Positions 34,453-46,983 of a stretch of DNA of 64,000 nucleotides are shown one piece after another. The DNA lies in the NCBI RefSeq assembly GCF_030936135.1, contig NC_082597.1, positions 47,623,095-47,687,094 of the forward strand. The letters run 5' to 3'. The notes beneath the pieces were generated by a model, which was given only the letters and a program-made list of their open reading frames with translations, had not been told where the DNA came from and made no database searches. Both the position numbers and the translations under genes were made by a program. Numbering within the stretch: position 1 is the first letter of the stretch; every line of letters starts with the position of its first letter. Origin of the DNA: Gavia stellata (Eukaryota > Chordata > Aves > Gaviiformes > Gaviidae).

Positions 34453-37350
34453 GTAAAACAAACTGTCGCAAATGCATGTCTCAACTGCTGTTAAACTCTC
34501 CGTTTCTGTTTGTAGTGATGTTTTAACATCCATATCCATGTGACCCCTGTCACATTGTCTGAGCTTTCCTTTCCTTTTTTATATTCTCTAATACCTCTAA
34601 TATGCCTGTTATTGAAGGAGTTGTGAATTAATGTAGTTACTGATGAGCTGAGTGTCTGTTTTTTATAATGACCCATGGATAAATGAGAGCTATTCTTAAC
34701 TACATACTTTCTCCACTCTTTGTAGCCATTCCAAGGAACCAAACACATGAAAGTAAGCTCTGTGCCAGAACACAAAATTAATATCTGCTTAACAGACATG
34801 AAGTTACTGCAGATTTATTGAGGCATAACTAAATGTAAGCAGAGTTCCTGAAAACCCCTTTAAAGCCCTAAGGCAAACTGGATTCAAAATGCATGGACAC
34901 ATGCCCATGTGTACATGTAATTTTACCAGATACTCTGGGCTTCTTATCATTGCTAGGAAACCGGTAGCAAGGAAACTCTTGCTTTTCACTTCCCCACACC
35001 TGAAGAGGGCCCTGGAAGTTGATCACACAGAGGCACACTGGGCACAGTCCACTGGCGTTGTTTCATATTACTCTAAAAGCTGCTTTGCGTAGCAAAAAAA
35101 GATATCTCAGTGTCACTACCCATTTTCCAGTAAACCCAATTTCTTCAGCTGTCGCAGATTCAGAGACAGTCTGGCTGAATCTTGATCCTCTTTTGTTTGC
35201 TGAATCACAGCTCTGTATTTGCAGGCTTATTCTCAATCCTTCATATTAGCTGGGATGATCCATACAAAAGACTGCAACATCTTTGGGAACCAAAGTTTTC
35301 TGAGGACTCTCTTCATCAGTACATTTATTGGTGGAAAGGAGCTACCGTAGAACTGACTACATGCAATAGCTCATAGGACTTAATCAGAGTTCCTTACTTT
35401 GCAGTTGCATCACCTCTTATGGTGGCTGGGAATCACTCCTAAAAGTATTGCATATGAAATTGAAAAAAAATATTCCTCTTTCAGCTTAGGAACATGCTCA
35501 TGCAGTGCAGAGGTTTATAAGACACAATAAAATAAGAAGTGATAGAGCCAAAGGGAGAAGTATTGAAGAAGGCTTGAAATAAAAAATTTATGCAACGAAA
35601 GAAGTTCTTTCAATCTTATTCATCCAGGATTGACTCCAAAGTCTGTTGAAACCATGAGAATCTTTCCATTAATTTCAACAGAATTTAGATGAGCACTCAT
35701 TTATTTAGTAATTAAGTGAGTAACAGAGTTTGATTGCTTAGGGAAATACTGAGGTGAGTATAAAAATGTTTTCAGTTTAATGCCTTTCAGCTAGACGGTA
35801 GGACTGCACTTGACCATGGAAGAACGTGGTGAGGGAATAGATAAAATCTGAACAGATAAAGCAAGAATGAAGCTGAACAAAACACTTAAAAACTCCAAGT
35901 AAAACTCAAAACACAGTTATATAAAAAATTTTGGTTCACAAGATTTTGGCTTTCTTGTGCTTTATTTAATTTCTTTTTTGTTTATTACACATTTTGATTT
36001 TTTAGCTGTAGGAAGTTGCAGATAAAAATGTTGCTCAAAAGCTGAAACCAGCAAGCAGTGGGTGTTTTAGGAGGTGTTTAGCCTAAATGAGTGATTACAG
36101 AGTGACAATCATTAGGAAGTTTTCAGTCAATTTGAGTTTTAGTCCAAGGAGGACATAATAGCTTTTCTCTCTAGTCAAAACCAATGATCTCATTTGTTTC
36201 AGTGGAATTTAAATACCACGTCCATATGATTCAGCTCATCTTTATCCTGATCTTAGTTTTGTGTCTTGAGTTTGGGGCTTTTTTTTCCCCTTTCTTTTTT
36301 TTAAACCCACAACTATTATGGTAAAGATTTTTCTTGGTGGCAGCTGTTAAAATAAAGTTTTATAAAACTTTCTAGGAATTGATAATCATAGAATCATAGA
36401 ATGGTTTGGTTTGGAATAGACCTTAAAGATTATCTAGTTCCAACCCTCCTGCCATGGCCAGGGACACCTTCCACTAGACCAGGTTGCTCAAAGCCCCGTC
36501 CAGCCTGGCCTTGAACACTTCCAGGGATGGGACATCCACAGCTTCTCTGGGCAACCTGTTCCAGTGCCTCACCACCCCCACAGTGAAGAATTTCTTCCTA
36601 ATATCTAAACTAAATCTACCCTCTTTCAGCTTAAAGCCATTACCCCTTGTCCTGTCACTACATGCCCTTGTAAAAAGTCCCTCTCCAGCTTTCTTGTAGG
36701 CCCCCCTTAAGTACTGAAAAGCTACTATAAGGTTTTCCCAGAGCGTTATCTCCTCCAGTCTGAATAACCCCAACTCTCTCAGCCTGTCCTCATAGGAGAG
36801 GTGCTCCAGCTCTCTGGTCATCTTCATGGCTCTCCTCTGGACTTGCTCCAACAGGTCCATGTCCTTCTTATGTTGAGGGCCCCAGAGCTGGACGCCCACA
36901 CACACTTCAGGTGGGGTCTCACGAGGGTGGAGTAGAGGGGGAGAATCACCTCCCTCGACCTGCTGGTCACGTTTCTTTTGATGCAGCCCAGGACACAGTT
37001 GGCTTTCTGGGCTGTGAGCGCACGTTGCTGGGTCAAGTTGAGCTTCTCATCAACCAACACTCCCAAGTCCTTCTCCTCAGGGCTGCTCTCAATCCATTCT
37101 ATGCCTGTATTTGTACTTGGGATTGCCCCGACCCACATGCAGGACCTTGCACTTGGCCTTGTTGAACCTCATGAGGTTCTCACGGGCCCACCTTTCAAGC
37201 CTGTCAAAGTCCCTCTGGATGGCATCCCTTCCCTCCAGCGTGTTGACCACACCACATAGCTTGGTGTCACCAGCAAACTTGCCGAGGATGCGCTCAATCT
37301 TCATTACCAAAAAAAGCTGATAACATTTTGTCTATTCTTGCATCCTACAG
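34453..37350 (+). other. NTS: NTS intron 3
   Basis: This intron of about 2.9 kb runs from GTAAAACAAAC to TTCTTGCATCCTACAG. A minus-strand CR1 copy (36384-37304) occupies its last third. It leaves only about 47 bp between the CR1 and exon 4. A plausible branch point (CTGATAAC, 37317-37324) lies about 30 nt upstream of the acceptor, followed by a T-rich tract. Confidence 0.9.
36384..37304 (-). mobile_element. CR1 LINE in NTS intron 3, antisense
   Basis: The left end carries the 3' tail AATCATAGAATCATAGAATGG (reverse complement of the CR1 octamer repeat). The minus strand then encodes, with several frame changes, a reverse-transcriptase C-terminus: [40 protein letters not shown]-like and [16 protein letters not shown] segments, ending near RLPREAVDVPSLEVFKARLD. 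It is 5'-truncated, frameshifted and clearly more diverged than the copies at 15 and 47 kb, so older and of another CR1 subfamily. The FADD motif appears as FAGD. It is antisense to NTS. Confidence 0.93.
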
Positions 37351-37497
37351 TTACTTCAGCAAGATGTTTTTGATCTAGAGAACTCAAGCCAAGACAAGGA
37401 AATAATGAAAAGAAAAAATCCCTATATTCTGAAACGGCAGCTACATGTGAACAAAGCGAGAAGACCATACATACTCAAGAGAAGTTCATATTACTGA
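37351..37497 (+). CDS. NTS: NTS coding exon 4: LANT-6 and neurotensin
   Basis: This exon encodes residues 117-164 and the TGA stop (37495-37497). Residues 136-137 are Lys-Arg, then KNPYIL (138-143), Lys-Arg (144-145), QLHVNKARRPYIL (146-158), Lys-Arg (159-160) and the tail SSYY. KNPYIL is the avian form of neuromedin N known as LANT-6. The 13-mer is identical to chicken neurotensin, whose Gln becomes pyroglutamate. Prohormone convertases cut at the Lys-Arg pairs. The shared C-terminal PYIL motif binds NTSR1 and NTSR2, acting in gut, vasculature and brain. The acceptor is CATCCTACAG. All key processing residues are intact. Confidence 0.98.
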   Translation, partial: LLQQDVFDLENSSQDKEIMKRKNPYILKRQLHVNKARRPYILKRSSYY

Positions 37498-37730
37498 TGC
37501 AGCAGAAGAAAACAATGTATATTTAGTTTATAGGTAACTGTGCGTTATGGTTATCTTATTTAAATCTACAATAATATTTGTGTGGAAATATACTATGGAA
37601 AACCATGAAGATGATAACATAATTGTGTCTTTTTTGCAATTGCTGTTTCTTTATTGTGATTTTTTCCTACTTGAGATTAATTGGACCAATACATTTGCAA
37701 ATAAATCCAGTTTCTAAGCATGATGTATTG
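37498..37730 (+). terminator. NTS: NTS 3' UTR with poly(A) signal
   Basis: AATAAA at 37700-37705, about 200 nt after the stop codon, is followed by a GCATGATGTATTGT stretch suited as cleavage and GU-rich downstream element. Further AATAAA motifs near 38285 could serve a longer transcript. The UTR is AU-rich with several ATTTA cores. The exact cleavage site is inferred. Confidence 0.6.
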
Positions 37731-37943
37731 TACAAAACTGAGATTTCAACGTATTTCCAACAATATTGCAGTCTTTTCCTATTTTATAAAGCACACCAAC
37801 ATACATCAAGTAAATTGATGGTCTATAAAATCTATTGAAAATCTTAAAATTTCTTAATGCAACACCTCAAATATATATATGCTTGCAAATATTTGTATAA
37901 TACACTAGTCAGAACTGCCACAATATTTTAGATATTGGCCAGT

Positions 37944-37973
37944 TTAATTTAATTAATTAATTAATTAATTAAT
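37944..37973. repeat. (TTAA)n simple repeat
   Basis: TTAATTTAATTAATTAATTAATTAATTAAT is a self-complementary AATT array, flanked by CCCCAATTAGGG. Confidence 0.9.
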
Positions 37974-38412
37974 CCCCAATTAGGGATTAGGTCTAAGGAA
38001 GGAAAGAAATACTATCAGCTAACTATTAAATGGCAATTTCAAAATTAGTATTTTAAATAGCATACTTGTAAATGAATTTTAAGTTCTTGACTCCTAACTT
38101 GCAACTGAAGAGTCATAATTTAAGAAAACAATACATAAATGAGACTTCAACAAATTATGCTAGTGAGAACAAACCCAGATGTGCTTCAGTCTTGTGTATC
38201 ACTGACTAAATAAGGAAAACAATTTATTAAATCAGTAAAAGAATTTACAGTCTTTACCTAATCTATGAATGCTCAGGAAAAAAAAATAAATAAAAGCTGT
38301 TTCATGCTCCAGTGCTGTCACTGTAAAAGTCAAAATACTAATCCGGTTACATGAGAAACTTGGGAGAAATATTCGAAAGAGGAATTAAAATTAGAACATC
38401 TTAAACTTACAA

Positions 38413-38838
38413 TTAAAAGGCATTTCCTTCCCCTCCCGCTACAAATTTGTAATAATAACAGGCAGTTTCAGGGGTTAAAGACAGTCTTGGAAGCTGACAG
38501 AGAGGGAAGCTCTCAGCATGGAAAAAATTGTTTTCAAGCCTTGAGTAATCAAGTGCCACCTGAAACTTAGACTTTTTCCAGCTCTGTGTCTGTGATGTGT
38601 AGATGAGACTTGGGATCTCAGTCATCCTGGGTTCCAGTCTGGAGGAAAACAGTCTGAAAGAACTGGGAGTCACAACAACAGTCAAAATGGAGGGATAGTC
38701 CAAGACCCATGAAGTCTGGATGCTCAGACCTGGAGGCAAAAAATGGGAAAGACATTGCTTTTGAAAACCTACCTGTTTTCTGTTTGAGGCACTTCCACAA
38801 AGCAATGCTGTTCCAACAAATTGCCAGAAAAAAACCAC
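38413..38838 (-). other. Unrecognised 141-codon open frame
   Basis: A minus-strand frame starts MVFFWQFVGTALLCG and ends before CYYYKFVAGGEGNAF, about 0.9 kb beyond the NTS stop and antisense to it. It is the longest open frame outside CR1 and the CpG islands. I recognise no domain, signal peptide or family, and composition is mixed. It is probably chance, or lies in an antisense transcript. Confidence 0.15.
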
Positions 38839-41684
38839 TCAGATAATTTCCAAATCCTCTCAGAGGTCAGATTTGCTGTCAATTATTATTAAACATACAC
38901 AAGGATATGCATAGAAAAAACATACCCATTCCAATGGTTATACTGACTTTGTTACATGGGGAGGGATGAGTTTTTTACAGTAAAATGTATTTTCACTATA
39001 GTAAAGCTAATTATATTTCCTTTTCTAACTGCAAATATTATTAATTAGTTTATTTATTTAATAGCCAATAAATGCATGCACTCACAAGATACAACTGAGC
39101 ATACACTAATTACTGTAGTAATCGTTACAGCTTGGTTACAGCAATGCACTTAAGCCCATCTGACCTCAATGTTTTAAATGCTTAATGTGCTTAAGAGCTT
39201 TGCTTAAATAATGTTCTAGTAGATTCATACCCTTTATTTTTTTATGAAACTCATAGAATTAGACTGGAGGCACAGTATGCTCTCAAGTGCCTAAGAAGCA
39301 TCCCTCTTTCCAACAAACCTGCAAGCTCCCTAGTCCTATTAAGGTTGCTTTAAATTCTACATTACCTGTTGGTCTGAAATAACAAAGCAGAACAGAGTTT
39401 GTTCCAAAATTCACTGCTAGCAATATATGAGGAAAAAAGAAAAGAAACTTCAGATCACTATTTCATGGGGAACACAGAAGAATGAGACAAAAAGAAATAG
39501 GTTGTCATGTTCAAGAGTATACGAGTATACCAGTTAAAAAGTAGGGTAAGGGAACATGGTTGTCATCTGACAGAGAATGTTAAAATTTTCAAAAACAAAA
39601 GCACTCTTCCATGTTTCATTCTGGAGGTGATTTAGATATTGAGAGTGATGGCAAAAGACCTCAAATGATGATTAACTGTTCCACCCTCATCTGGTGCTCT
39701 ACAGTCAAGTGGGACTGTGTACTTGTTCCTTGCAGTGCAGATTTAACAGATTAGCCAGACTGACTGGCTGAAAATAGCTTAAAATAATCCATTTCCATTC
39801 AGCACACTGTGAATCCACACACGGTCAGCTACTGTGTGTCACTGGAAGAGGCAGAGCTTAAAGTATGGGAGGATGTAGCTTGTTCAGTTTTTCCCTAGCT
39901 TCTGATAGAGGTGTTAAGGGAGCTGTCAGAGGAATGTTACCCAGAGTGCGTGAGAGTCCTAACTAGACCACGAACCAATATCCCTAATTGTAACATGGTC
40001 AGTAAAGATACAAAAGCCAATGCTGGTATTTCAGCTTATTGGTCATTGGTGAAAAGCAAGCATAGCAGCATTAAAATGTTAGAAAACACACTAAAATCAT
40101 ATAATTAAGCCAGATACACAGACCTGTAAAGGGATACTTTGATGTCTGGGGAACCCTTAATTTCTTGAAATCTCTCACTTCTAGCTGTTGCTACCTCCTG
40201 ATAACCTCACTGCTGTGGAATTGCAGCCTTTCTTTAGACCTCCTTTTTGGATGATGGCAGCAAAAAATAGGCAGGCATACACATATTTGCATATTTGTCT
40301 TTATTTTGCACATTCTTTCAGTGGGATTCTCAGGGTACCTGCCTTGGTACCCTTGGTACTTGCAGTTGTGCATTGCCTGCAAAATCAATGCTGTATTTGC
40401 AGCAGCAATGTGTGCTGAATGAAGTTCAAGCCAGAGGAGGCCCTCACAATATGTAAACATCTGTAAATTCAGACAGCTTTTTTTTTCTTTTCTTTTTTCT
40501 GCAGCTCATAATTGCCTTAAGTTTAAAAATGTTGTTTTGAAGACCATTAACTCTGATTGCTACCTTGGCTTAAAGAACTGCCTCTTGATATGGACAATTT
40601 TGTTTTATAAAGGCAATTACTGAGAGATTTGCTGTCTTTGTCTCTGCAGAGGAGTTAATTTTTCTTACATATTCCATTGCTGATATTTTTACCAAGTTCC
40701 TAGATGAATAATTATATCAATTATTCTGAAACTTTATACTTAATTATTTCCCATACTCCTAAAATATTGGATATTGTCATACAGAGCAATTGTAGAAACC
40801 TCAGTTATTTCTAACATAGATTTAAATGTAACTGTGATTTAATTTGGTTTTAGATACTTTTAATAGTTATGATCCATAATCTTACAAATGCCCTATACAA
40901 GAAAAGTAAAACATAAAGAAATCAATAATTTCATCACCTCTGAAGCATATATTTGTTATTTTTTCTTTGAAACTTTTTTCTTTAAAAGAAACAATAAAAA
41001 AAATAGTTATTGTTCTCAAGGTTAAATGTGGTGATAAAATAAGTCTTCAGCTTTCTTGAGTCTTGCTTGTGGTATATTATAAAATTTGCTGTTTTCTGTC
41101 TTTTCTATTATAAGTCTAAACTTTGCTCTATGTTTTAAGTAAGAGTTTAGTGGCTGTGGTTTGAACAGAGTGGATGAAATGTGGAGTTTGCAGATTAAAA
41201 GAGATTTAATTTTGTCATGTATTATTGTGGCTACGCCTCATACTCTACTCTAACACACAATGGAGACATGATAATTTGGTCTTGACATTTATTCTTTCTC
41301 CCCAAGATTAGTTATCAGTTTGCACTATGCAGTATCAAATTGAAGATGCAAGCCATCACTATAGTACTTGAGTGTAGGAGGGCAGAAAGAGGAGCAGGTT
41401 CTTCTGAAATTCCTCAAGGTTCCACACTGATCATTGATGTTCTCCGCATCCAAAATATTGGACTGACTGAAGGCAGTCATAAAACAAGAGTTGCAGACTA
41501 CCCTCAAAATAAGGTGTACTGACTTCTGTGACATAACAATAGAATCAGAACTTGTATTTTGCTGTCCAGCAAGCAAAGAAAGTGGAAGGAGGGGTTGATC
41601 CTCACAAGGAACCTGGGGAATGAGATTTTCATTGCTACCGAACTCAAGCATTCAAAAGCCGTGAGTGAGGCTGCAAAAACCTGC

Positions 41685-41722
41685 AAATAAATAAATAGAT
41701 AGATAAATAAATAAATAAATAG
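41685..41722. repeat. (AAAT)n/(AGAT)n tetranucleotide repeat
   Basis: AAATAAATAAATAGATAGAT continues as AAATAAATAAATAAATAG, a compound microsatellite. Confidence 0.92.
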
Positions 41723-43954
41723 CTCTGACATCTAAGTAAAGTAATAAATAGACATCAAATGCTTTTTATTTCCCTCCATTTACTGGGCTGCCAGGGAGCA
41801 TCTGAATCACATTTTAAGCTTTGTCAACAAGAGGAGCTAAAACATATTCATTTGTTTTTATTCATTGCTACTGAAAATTGATTCTCATCTAATCTCTTGA
41901 ATCCAGCAGGTGACACATTAAGGCACACACAAAAGAAAAATGTTGACGATCAGATTTCAAAACCTGTCAGATCCAGGATACTTAGATGGGTCTGAGAGAC
42001 CTTATAATCAGACAGTGGACTAGAGGAAAGTAATTTTGCATAGGCTTCATTATTGCTCATGATTGCATGTGCTAATACTGCAGGTTTTATGGTTCTTCCA
42101 TGATAATAAGCTATTTTGAATGCTAGAAATATCCAAAACTAACAACTAACAGTAACATCTGACACTATCTAACACTAGCATAGAGAAGATTATGCTTTAG
42201 GGAAAATTCACCTTTGTTTAGAGGGTATAGGCATGATCTGTTCCCCACTTTCTTCTTTCTATTTAAGTAAATACTAGTTACTAAAGTAAAGTAAGGAAAT
42301 TACTCTTCCAACAAGCTAAGGAATACCTTTGTTAAATACTTGTATTTAGGATAATGAAGAAGTCCAGGAACTGTTCTAATACAAACTATGGCTAGGTATT
42401 AAAAGCTTGACTGAAGTGTTGCTGCACATTGACTAAGTTAACTTAAAAAGAATAAAATTAGTTTTTCATAACATTTTTTCTTTGGTAGTTTTGATCTTTT
42501 TTTTTTTCTGCATTTTCATTCTTAGTCCGTTCTATTCTGTTTACTCTACAGGACTGTGGTTTGTTAATCTGCTTCAGATAGGATGCTCTTAAAATTTGAG
42601 GGAATAAAGACGGTCAAATGAGGGTGTGTTGTTAGAGAAAAGCCCAGTCCCTTCACTTTAGCAAAATCTGCAAGTCTTCAGGGTTCGAACCTGGATGACT
42701 TCTGCATGGCCAGCACTCTAAATCAGGTTTCCTTTGAATGATAATGGTACAGAAACATAACACTAAATTATCTGTTGAGAACCCACTCACTGTGTCCAGA
42801 AACTAAAATGATCTGGGATTGCTGATGTTAGACTTCACGCAAAAAAATCTGTAAGCCTACATTTCTGAACCCCATGTTCTCATGTCCTTTGGGGAAAAAA
42901 AATAGTCTATGAGAAACATCTGAGTCTCTGTGAAACTTCTCCTTCAGTCTAAGATCAAGGAGTGGCATTGGGAACTGTAGCTTTTATCAGACAGGCTTCA
43001 CAGATAAAAGTTTAGAGAGAAACTCCAGAAATTTATATTCTCTTAAAGAAAGTAATCTGGAACTAGTCTTTGAAAAAATAATATTTTCTTCATGTATCTA
43101 GCGTAATTGTGGCAAATCAGCCTGCCTATTTCAATGCATCGTTCTCTGACCTGGTCCAGAAATCCATGTTTCTATGACCTGGATGAATATAGATTGTAAA
43201 CAGGATCTCTTCTGAGCATTCAACAAGGCAGAAGGCAAAAGAAGAGCTGCTGTGCTAAAACATTTTTGCTGCCTTATTAGCAGCTTTCAGTAGTGTGTGA
43301 AGAAACATAATGTACTATTTCCACCACTTTCCAAGGCATGTCTTAATGTGAAAGAAGAAGCTGACATTTACTGTGAAAAGTAAAGTCTTTATTTAGATAG
43401 ACTGAGTGTTAAAATATCTGAAGCATGGTGCTTGTAAACCTGATTTCTGTTCACTTAAGCACTTCAGTGCTTTTCTGCTAGAAGTGCATCTGCCCCTTTG
43501 AGGATACTGAAAATCTCTCTGACTCATCTTCCTTAGCTAAACTTCTACCAAGAAAATGTGGTTGGCAACACATGTGAATGAGAAAGGATTGCTCAGATTC
43601 ACCATTATAGATATTCATTGAGACTGATAATATAGAAAGCTAAAGTTTACTAAAACAGTACAGTTTTGTATGAACAGTTGAAAGGGTTTGGGGAAACAGG
43701 GAAAAGGTCAAATAAATGGACAATATTTCTTTTGCTAATATATAGGTACACATACACACAAGCATACTCTTGTATATAAAGACACTGCACGTAATGTCTT
43801 CTGCCGTACCTCTGTCAAGCTGTATCTCATTGCAAGAAGATCTTTGCAGGGATGTTACTTGATTTTTCTGGCCAAAAATGAATGCCTATGCTTGTTTTAT
43901 GTATAAAAAATGCTGATAGTTTCATAATTCTTGCTGTGTATTAGCAGAGCTGGC

Positions 43955-44056
43955 CAAAATGATGACCCATAGCTGATCTCGTCTAGTGTGGGTGTGAGCT
44001 GAACAACTGGGTAGTACACCTGATGGTCACCTTCCAACATTCACAAAATCAGTTCC
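43955..44056 (+). mobile_element. Possible ancient CR1 3' remnant
   Basis: GATCTCGTCTAGTGTGGGTG, then CCTGATGGTCACCTTCCAACATTCACAAAATC in pieces, resembles the CR1 3' UTR in plus orientation (ACTAGATGATC...GGTCCCTTCCAACC...ATTCT). The similarity is short and degenerate. Confidence 0.4.
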
Positions 44057-45077
44057 ATGTTCTGTACAGTCACAGTGGACCTGAACTGAACACACAATTT
44101 GGAGTGGGAGAAGAGGAAAAGATGTGGTTGACAGAGAAGCCTCAGTCTTCTAAGACAGCAGTAGACATATAAAAACACTCAGATATTGCAAAGGTGATAG
44201 GAGGGCAGCCTTCTGGAAGCTGGAAATGACGATTGGATAAAATAGCATAGGTGACTCAAAAAATGGAGCAAATGTTTGCTATTAAAGCTAAATGAAGAAA
44301 ACAGGGGCAGAGAGATACTATGTTGCTCCCCACATAACATAAACTTCTTTAAAAAGATGTTGCCAACCTTTAAAGTTGCTTCCTTTCTGACACTGAGTAC
44401 AAGCAGCCTATTTCTGTCCTCTTCCAAGAACAAGAAACAGCAGAGGCTTTTACCTGTCCTCCTGGGATTGCAGAAATCAAACTTGTGAAAACTGGTATTT
44501 CAATTTTCCTATTGAAGTAGCACCCAGTCAGCAGCAAAAGGTGGAAGTGCACAAGCCAGAGTCTAATCTTATTTTTTGAGAAGAGTAACTGGTACATGGG
44601 TATCCTACTGCACTTACTCATTTTAACTGGTCTCTAGAAACTTGGCCCATTCTAAATTACAGGAGATCAATACTACTCAGCAACATGGAGTTTCCTCCGT
44701 AATTCCGTAAAAGCATCCTGATTGTTGCATATATTATGAAAGTAGAGTTACTACAGAGTTGAAAGTGCATGAAATTTGATGTGAAGTAACACAAAAGACA
44801 ATAAGAGTAGAAGGCACCATCCAGGTCACTAAGTTCAATCCTTCACAATTCTAGGCTGGCAAGTATTAGAGACTTTATGTGGAATTCGTCTCATGTAGCT
44901 GTAACCATCTGAAAGTCAGATATCTAGGTCTAAGCTAGTTATGCAGACTTCCTCCATGCCTAATGAAGAGAGAGGCACTTTAGGGGAGAAATCCTGTATC
45001 AGGAATTACCTATCTGTAAACAAACAATCTACCTTGGACTAGACACTTCAGCTTCCAGTGTTACAAAGATACCAGGC

Positions 45078-45666
45078 TGTGCTGGTTTGGCTGGGGTAGA
45101 GTTAATTTTCTTCATAGTAGCTAGTATGGGGCTGTTTTGGAATTGTGCTGGAAACAGTGTTGATAAAGCAGGGATGTTTTAGTTACTGCTGAGAAGTACT
45201 CACACAGTGTCAAGGCCTTTTCTGCTTCTCCCACCGCCCCACCAGCGAGTAGGCTGGGGGTGCACAAGTTGGGAGGGGACACAGCCGGGACAGCTGACCC
45301 CAATTGACCAAAGGGATAGTCCATATCACATAATGTCATGCTCAGCATATAAAGCTGGGGGAAGAAGAAGGAAGGGGGGGACATTCGGAGTGATGGTGTT
45401 TGTCTTCCCAAGTAACCGTTACGCGAGATGGAGCCCTGCTTTCCTGGAGATGGCTGAACACCTGCCTGCCCATGGGAAGTAGTGAATGAATTCCTTGTTT
45501 TGCTTTGCTTGCCTATGCAGATTTTGCTTTACCTATTAAACTGTCTTTTTCTCAACCCATGAGTTTTCTCACTTTTACTCTTCTGATTCTCTCCCCCATC
45601 CCACCTGGGGGGAGCGAGCGAGCGGCTGTGTGGTGCTTAGTTGCCAGCTGGGGTTAAACCATGACA
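45078..45666 (+). mobile_element. Solo LTR, ERVL-like, with 5-bp target duplication
   Basis: The element begins TGTGCTGGTTTGGCTGGGG and ends GGGGTTAAACCATGACA, so it has TG...CA termini. It is flanked on both sides by CAGGC (45073-45077 and 45667-45671). Inside are a TATA box (CATATAAAGC, TATAAA at 45348-45353), then an ATTAAA poly(A) signal at 45535-45540 and a GA/GC-rich end. That order is U3-R-U5 on the plus strand. A 5-bp duplication is typical of class III (ERVL) elements in birds. No internal gag/pol sequence or second LTR in the same orientation is present, so the provirus has been lost by LTR-LTR recombination. Confidence 0.85.
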
Positions 45667-46983
45667 CAGGCGAATCTTGGTTTGAGCCTATAATGAGTCA
45701 TAGAAGTTTCTCCCTACATAATAATCATCATCAGATGAAAAATATGAGCCAGCAAAAGAACTAGTACCCTGAAACAAAGATGAAAAAGAATAAAGCAAGA
45801 TTCGAAGCAATAATCACCTTACTGGTCCTGGTGTCTGGTGTCATAGAAAATATTTTTCTAGTACCATGTGAGATATTCATTGAATGAATGTTTGAGAAAA
45901 CTATCAAAGATTTAGGAAACATTTTTGAAATTAAAAGGGAAGAGAAATAATATTTCAGATAAAATGGACATAGGGTAAAACTTTATCAGTAATTTTATAT
46001 TTATTGAATTAAAAATTAGATTCTCAGATGCAATAGAAAATACTAGCTTGTGGCTATGTGTTATGTATCTGCAGCTAAAAAAAGCCTCAAAGACAGTTTA
46101 CATAAGGAAGTGTTTAAAAAAAATTGCAGAATGTGGAAAAATGATTAAAGATTAAATTTTTGTTTCAAAGGATATGTTCTGTGAAACTGCTATGGCCACA
46201 GAGAGACTAAGAACAAGCTTATTTATATATGTCAGTTTGGAAATTTTTGTCCCTGAAAAAAATGACAGGAAAAGGAAGTCTTGAAAACTGTCTCTGAAAG
46301 GGAAGCTGACTTACAGTGTGTGACAATATTGCAATAATTAGGTCTTGATTCAATAAGTATTTGTGAATGTGCTGAAGTTTATGTACTTTGAGTAATCTAT
46401 CCGTACAAACAAACTACTCACCCTTCTTTAACTTATCTTTGTTAACAGTGGCATGAGTATTGCTTTCTTTTTCATTTTACAGAGTATCCATTGTTTCTGG
46501 CTGTATCATTAATCTAAAAGAGATCAACTTTACATTTGTAATTCTGTTACCAGCAAAAAATGTGTTATTGAAGTTTCGGGAAGGCAATCACAATTTGCAT
46601 CTGTATTCCAAAATTTTGGAATATATTGTTATCAGATGTCTACTCTTTCTTTAAATCTTTAAAAAGGGAGATAGTGGTGAGTTGGTGAATATTCTGATCA
46701 GAAGGAGAAGATAAGGAAGAAAGAGAGAAAGTAAGCGATAGAGACACTAAGGATAAGGGTCTTTGCCTTGTTTTACAGCAATTGTGTAGAGCAACACAGT
46801 GTCTGAGACCTTACCGTTGCAACCAGATATTATTTGACCTGTTGTAAAATAAGGAAACAATTTCTCTAAAGCTGCTAATAGCTCTGCATACCCAATTTGT
46901 ACATGTTAATCAAGATTGCCTTTTAGAAAATGGTACATTTTGCATACTGCTTTTTCCCCCAAACTTTTTCAAGCCTTTTTCAA

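Noticed and set aside
42682..42692. GGTTCGAACCT resembling a tRNA T-loop / RNA polymerase III B box
   Set aside because: The flanking bases do not form a T-arm stem and no A box lies at the right distance, so neither a tRNA nor a tRNA-derived SINE is supported.
45207..45482. Open frames of 91-96 codons inside the solo LTR
   Set aside because: They cover LTR control regions (U3/R) on both strands and have no viral protein similarity.
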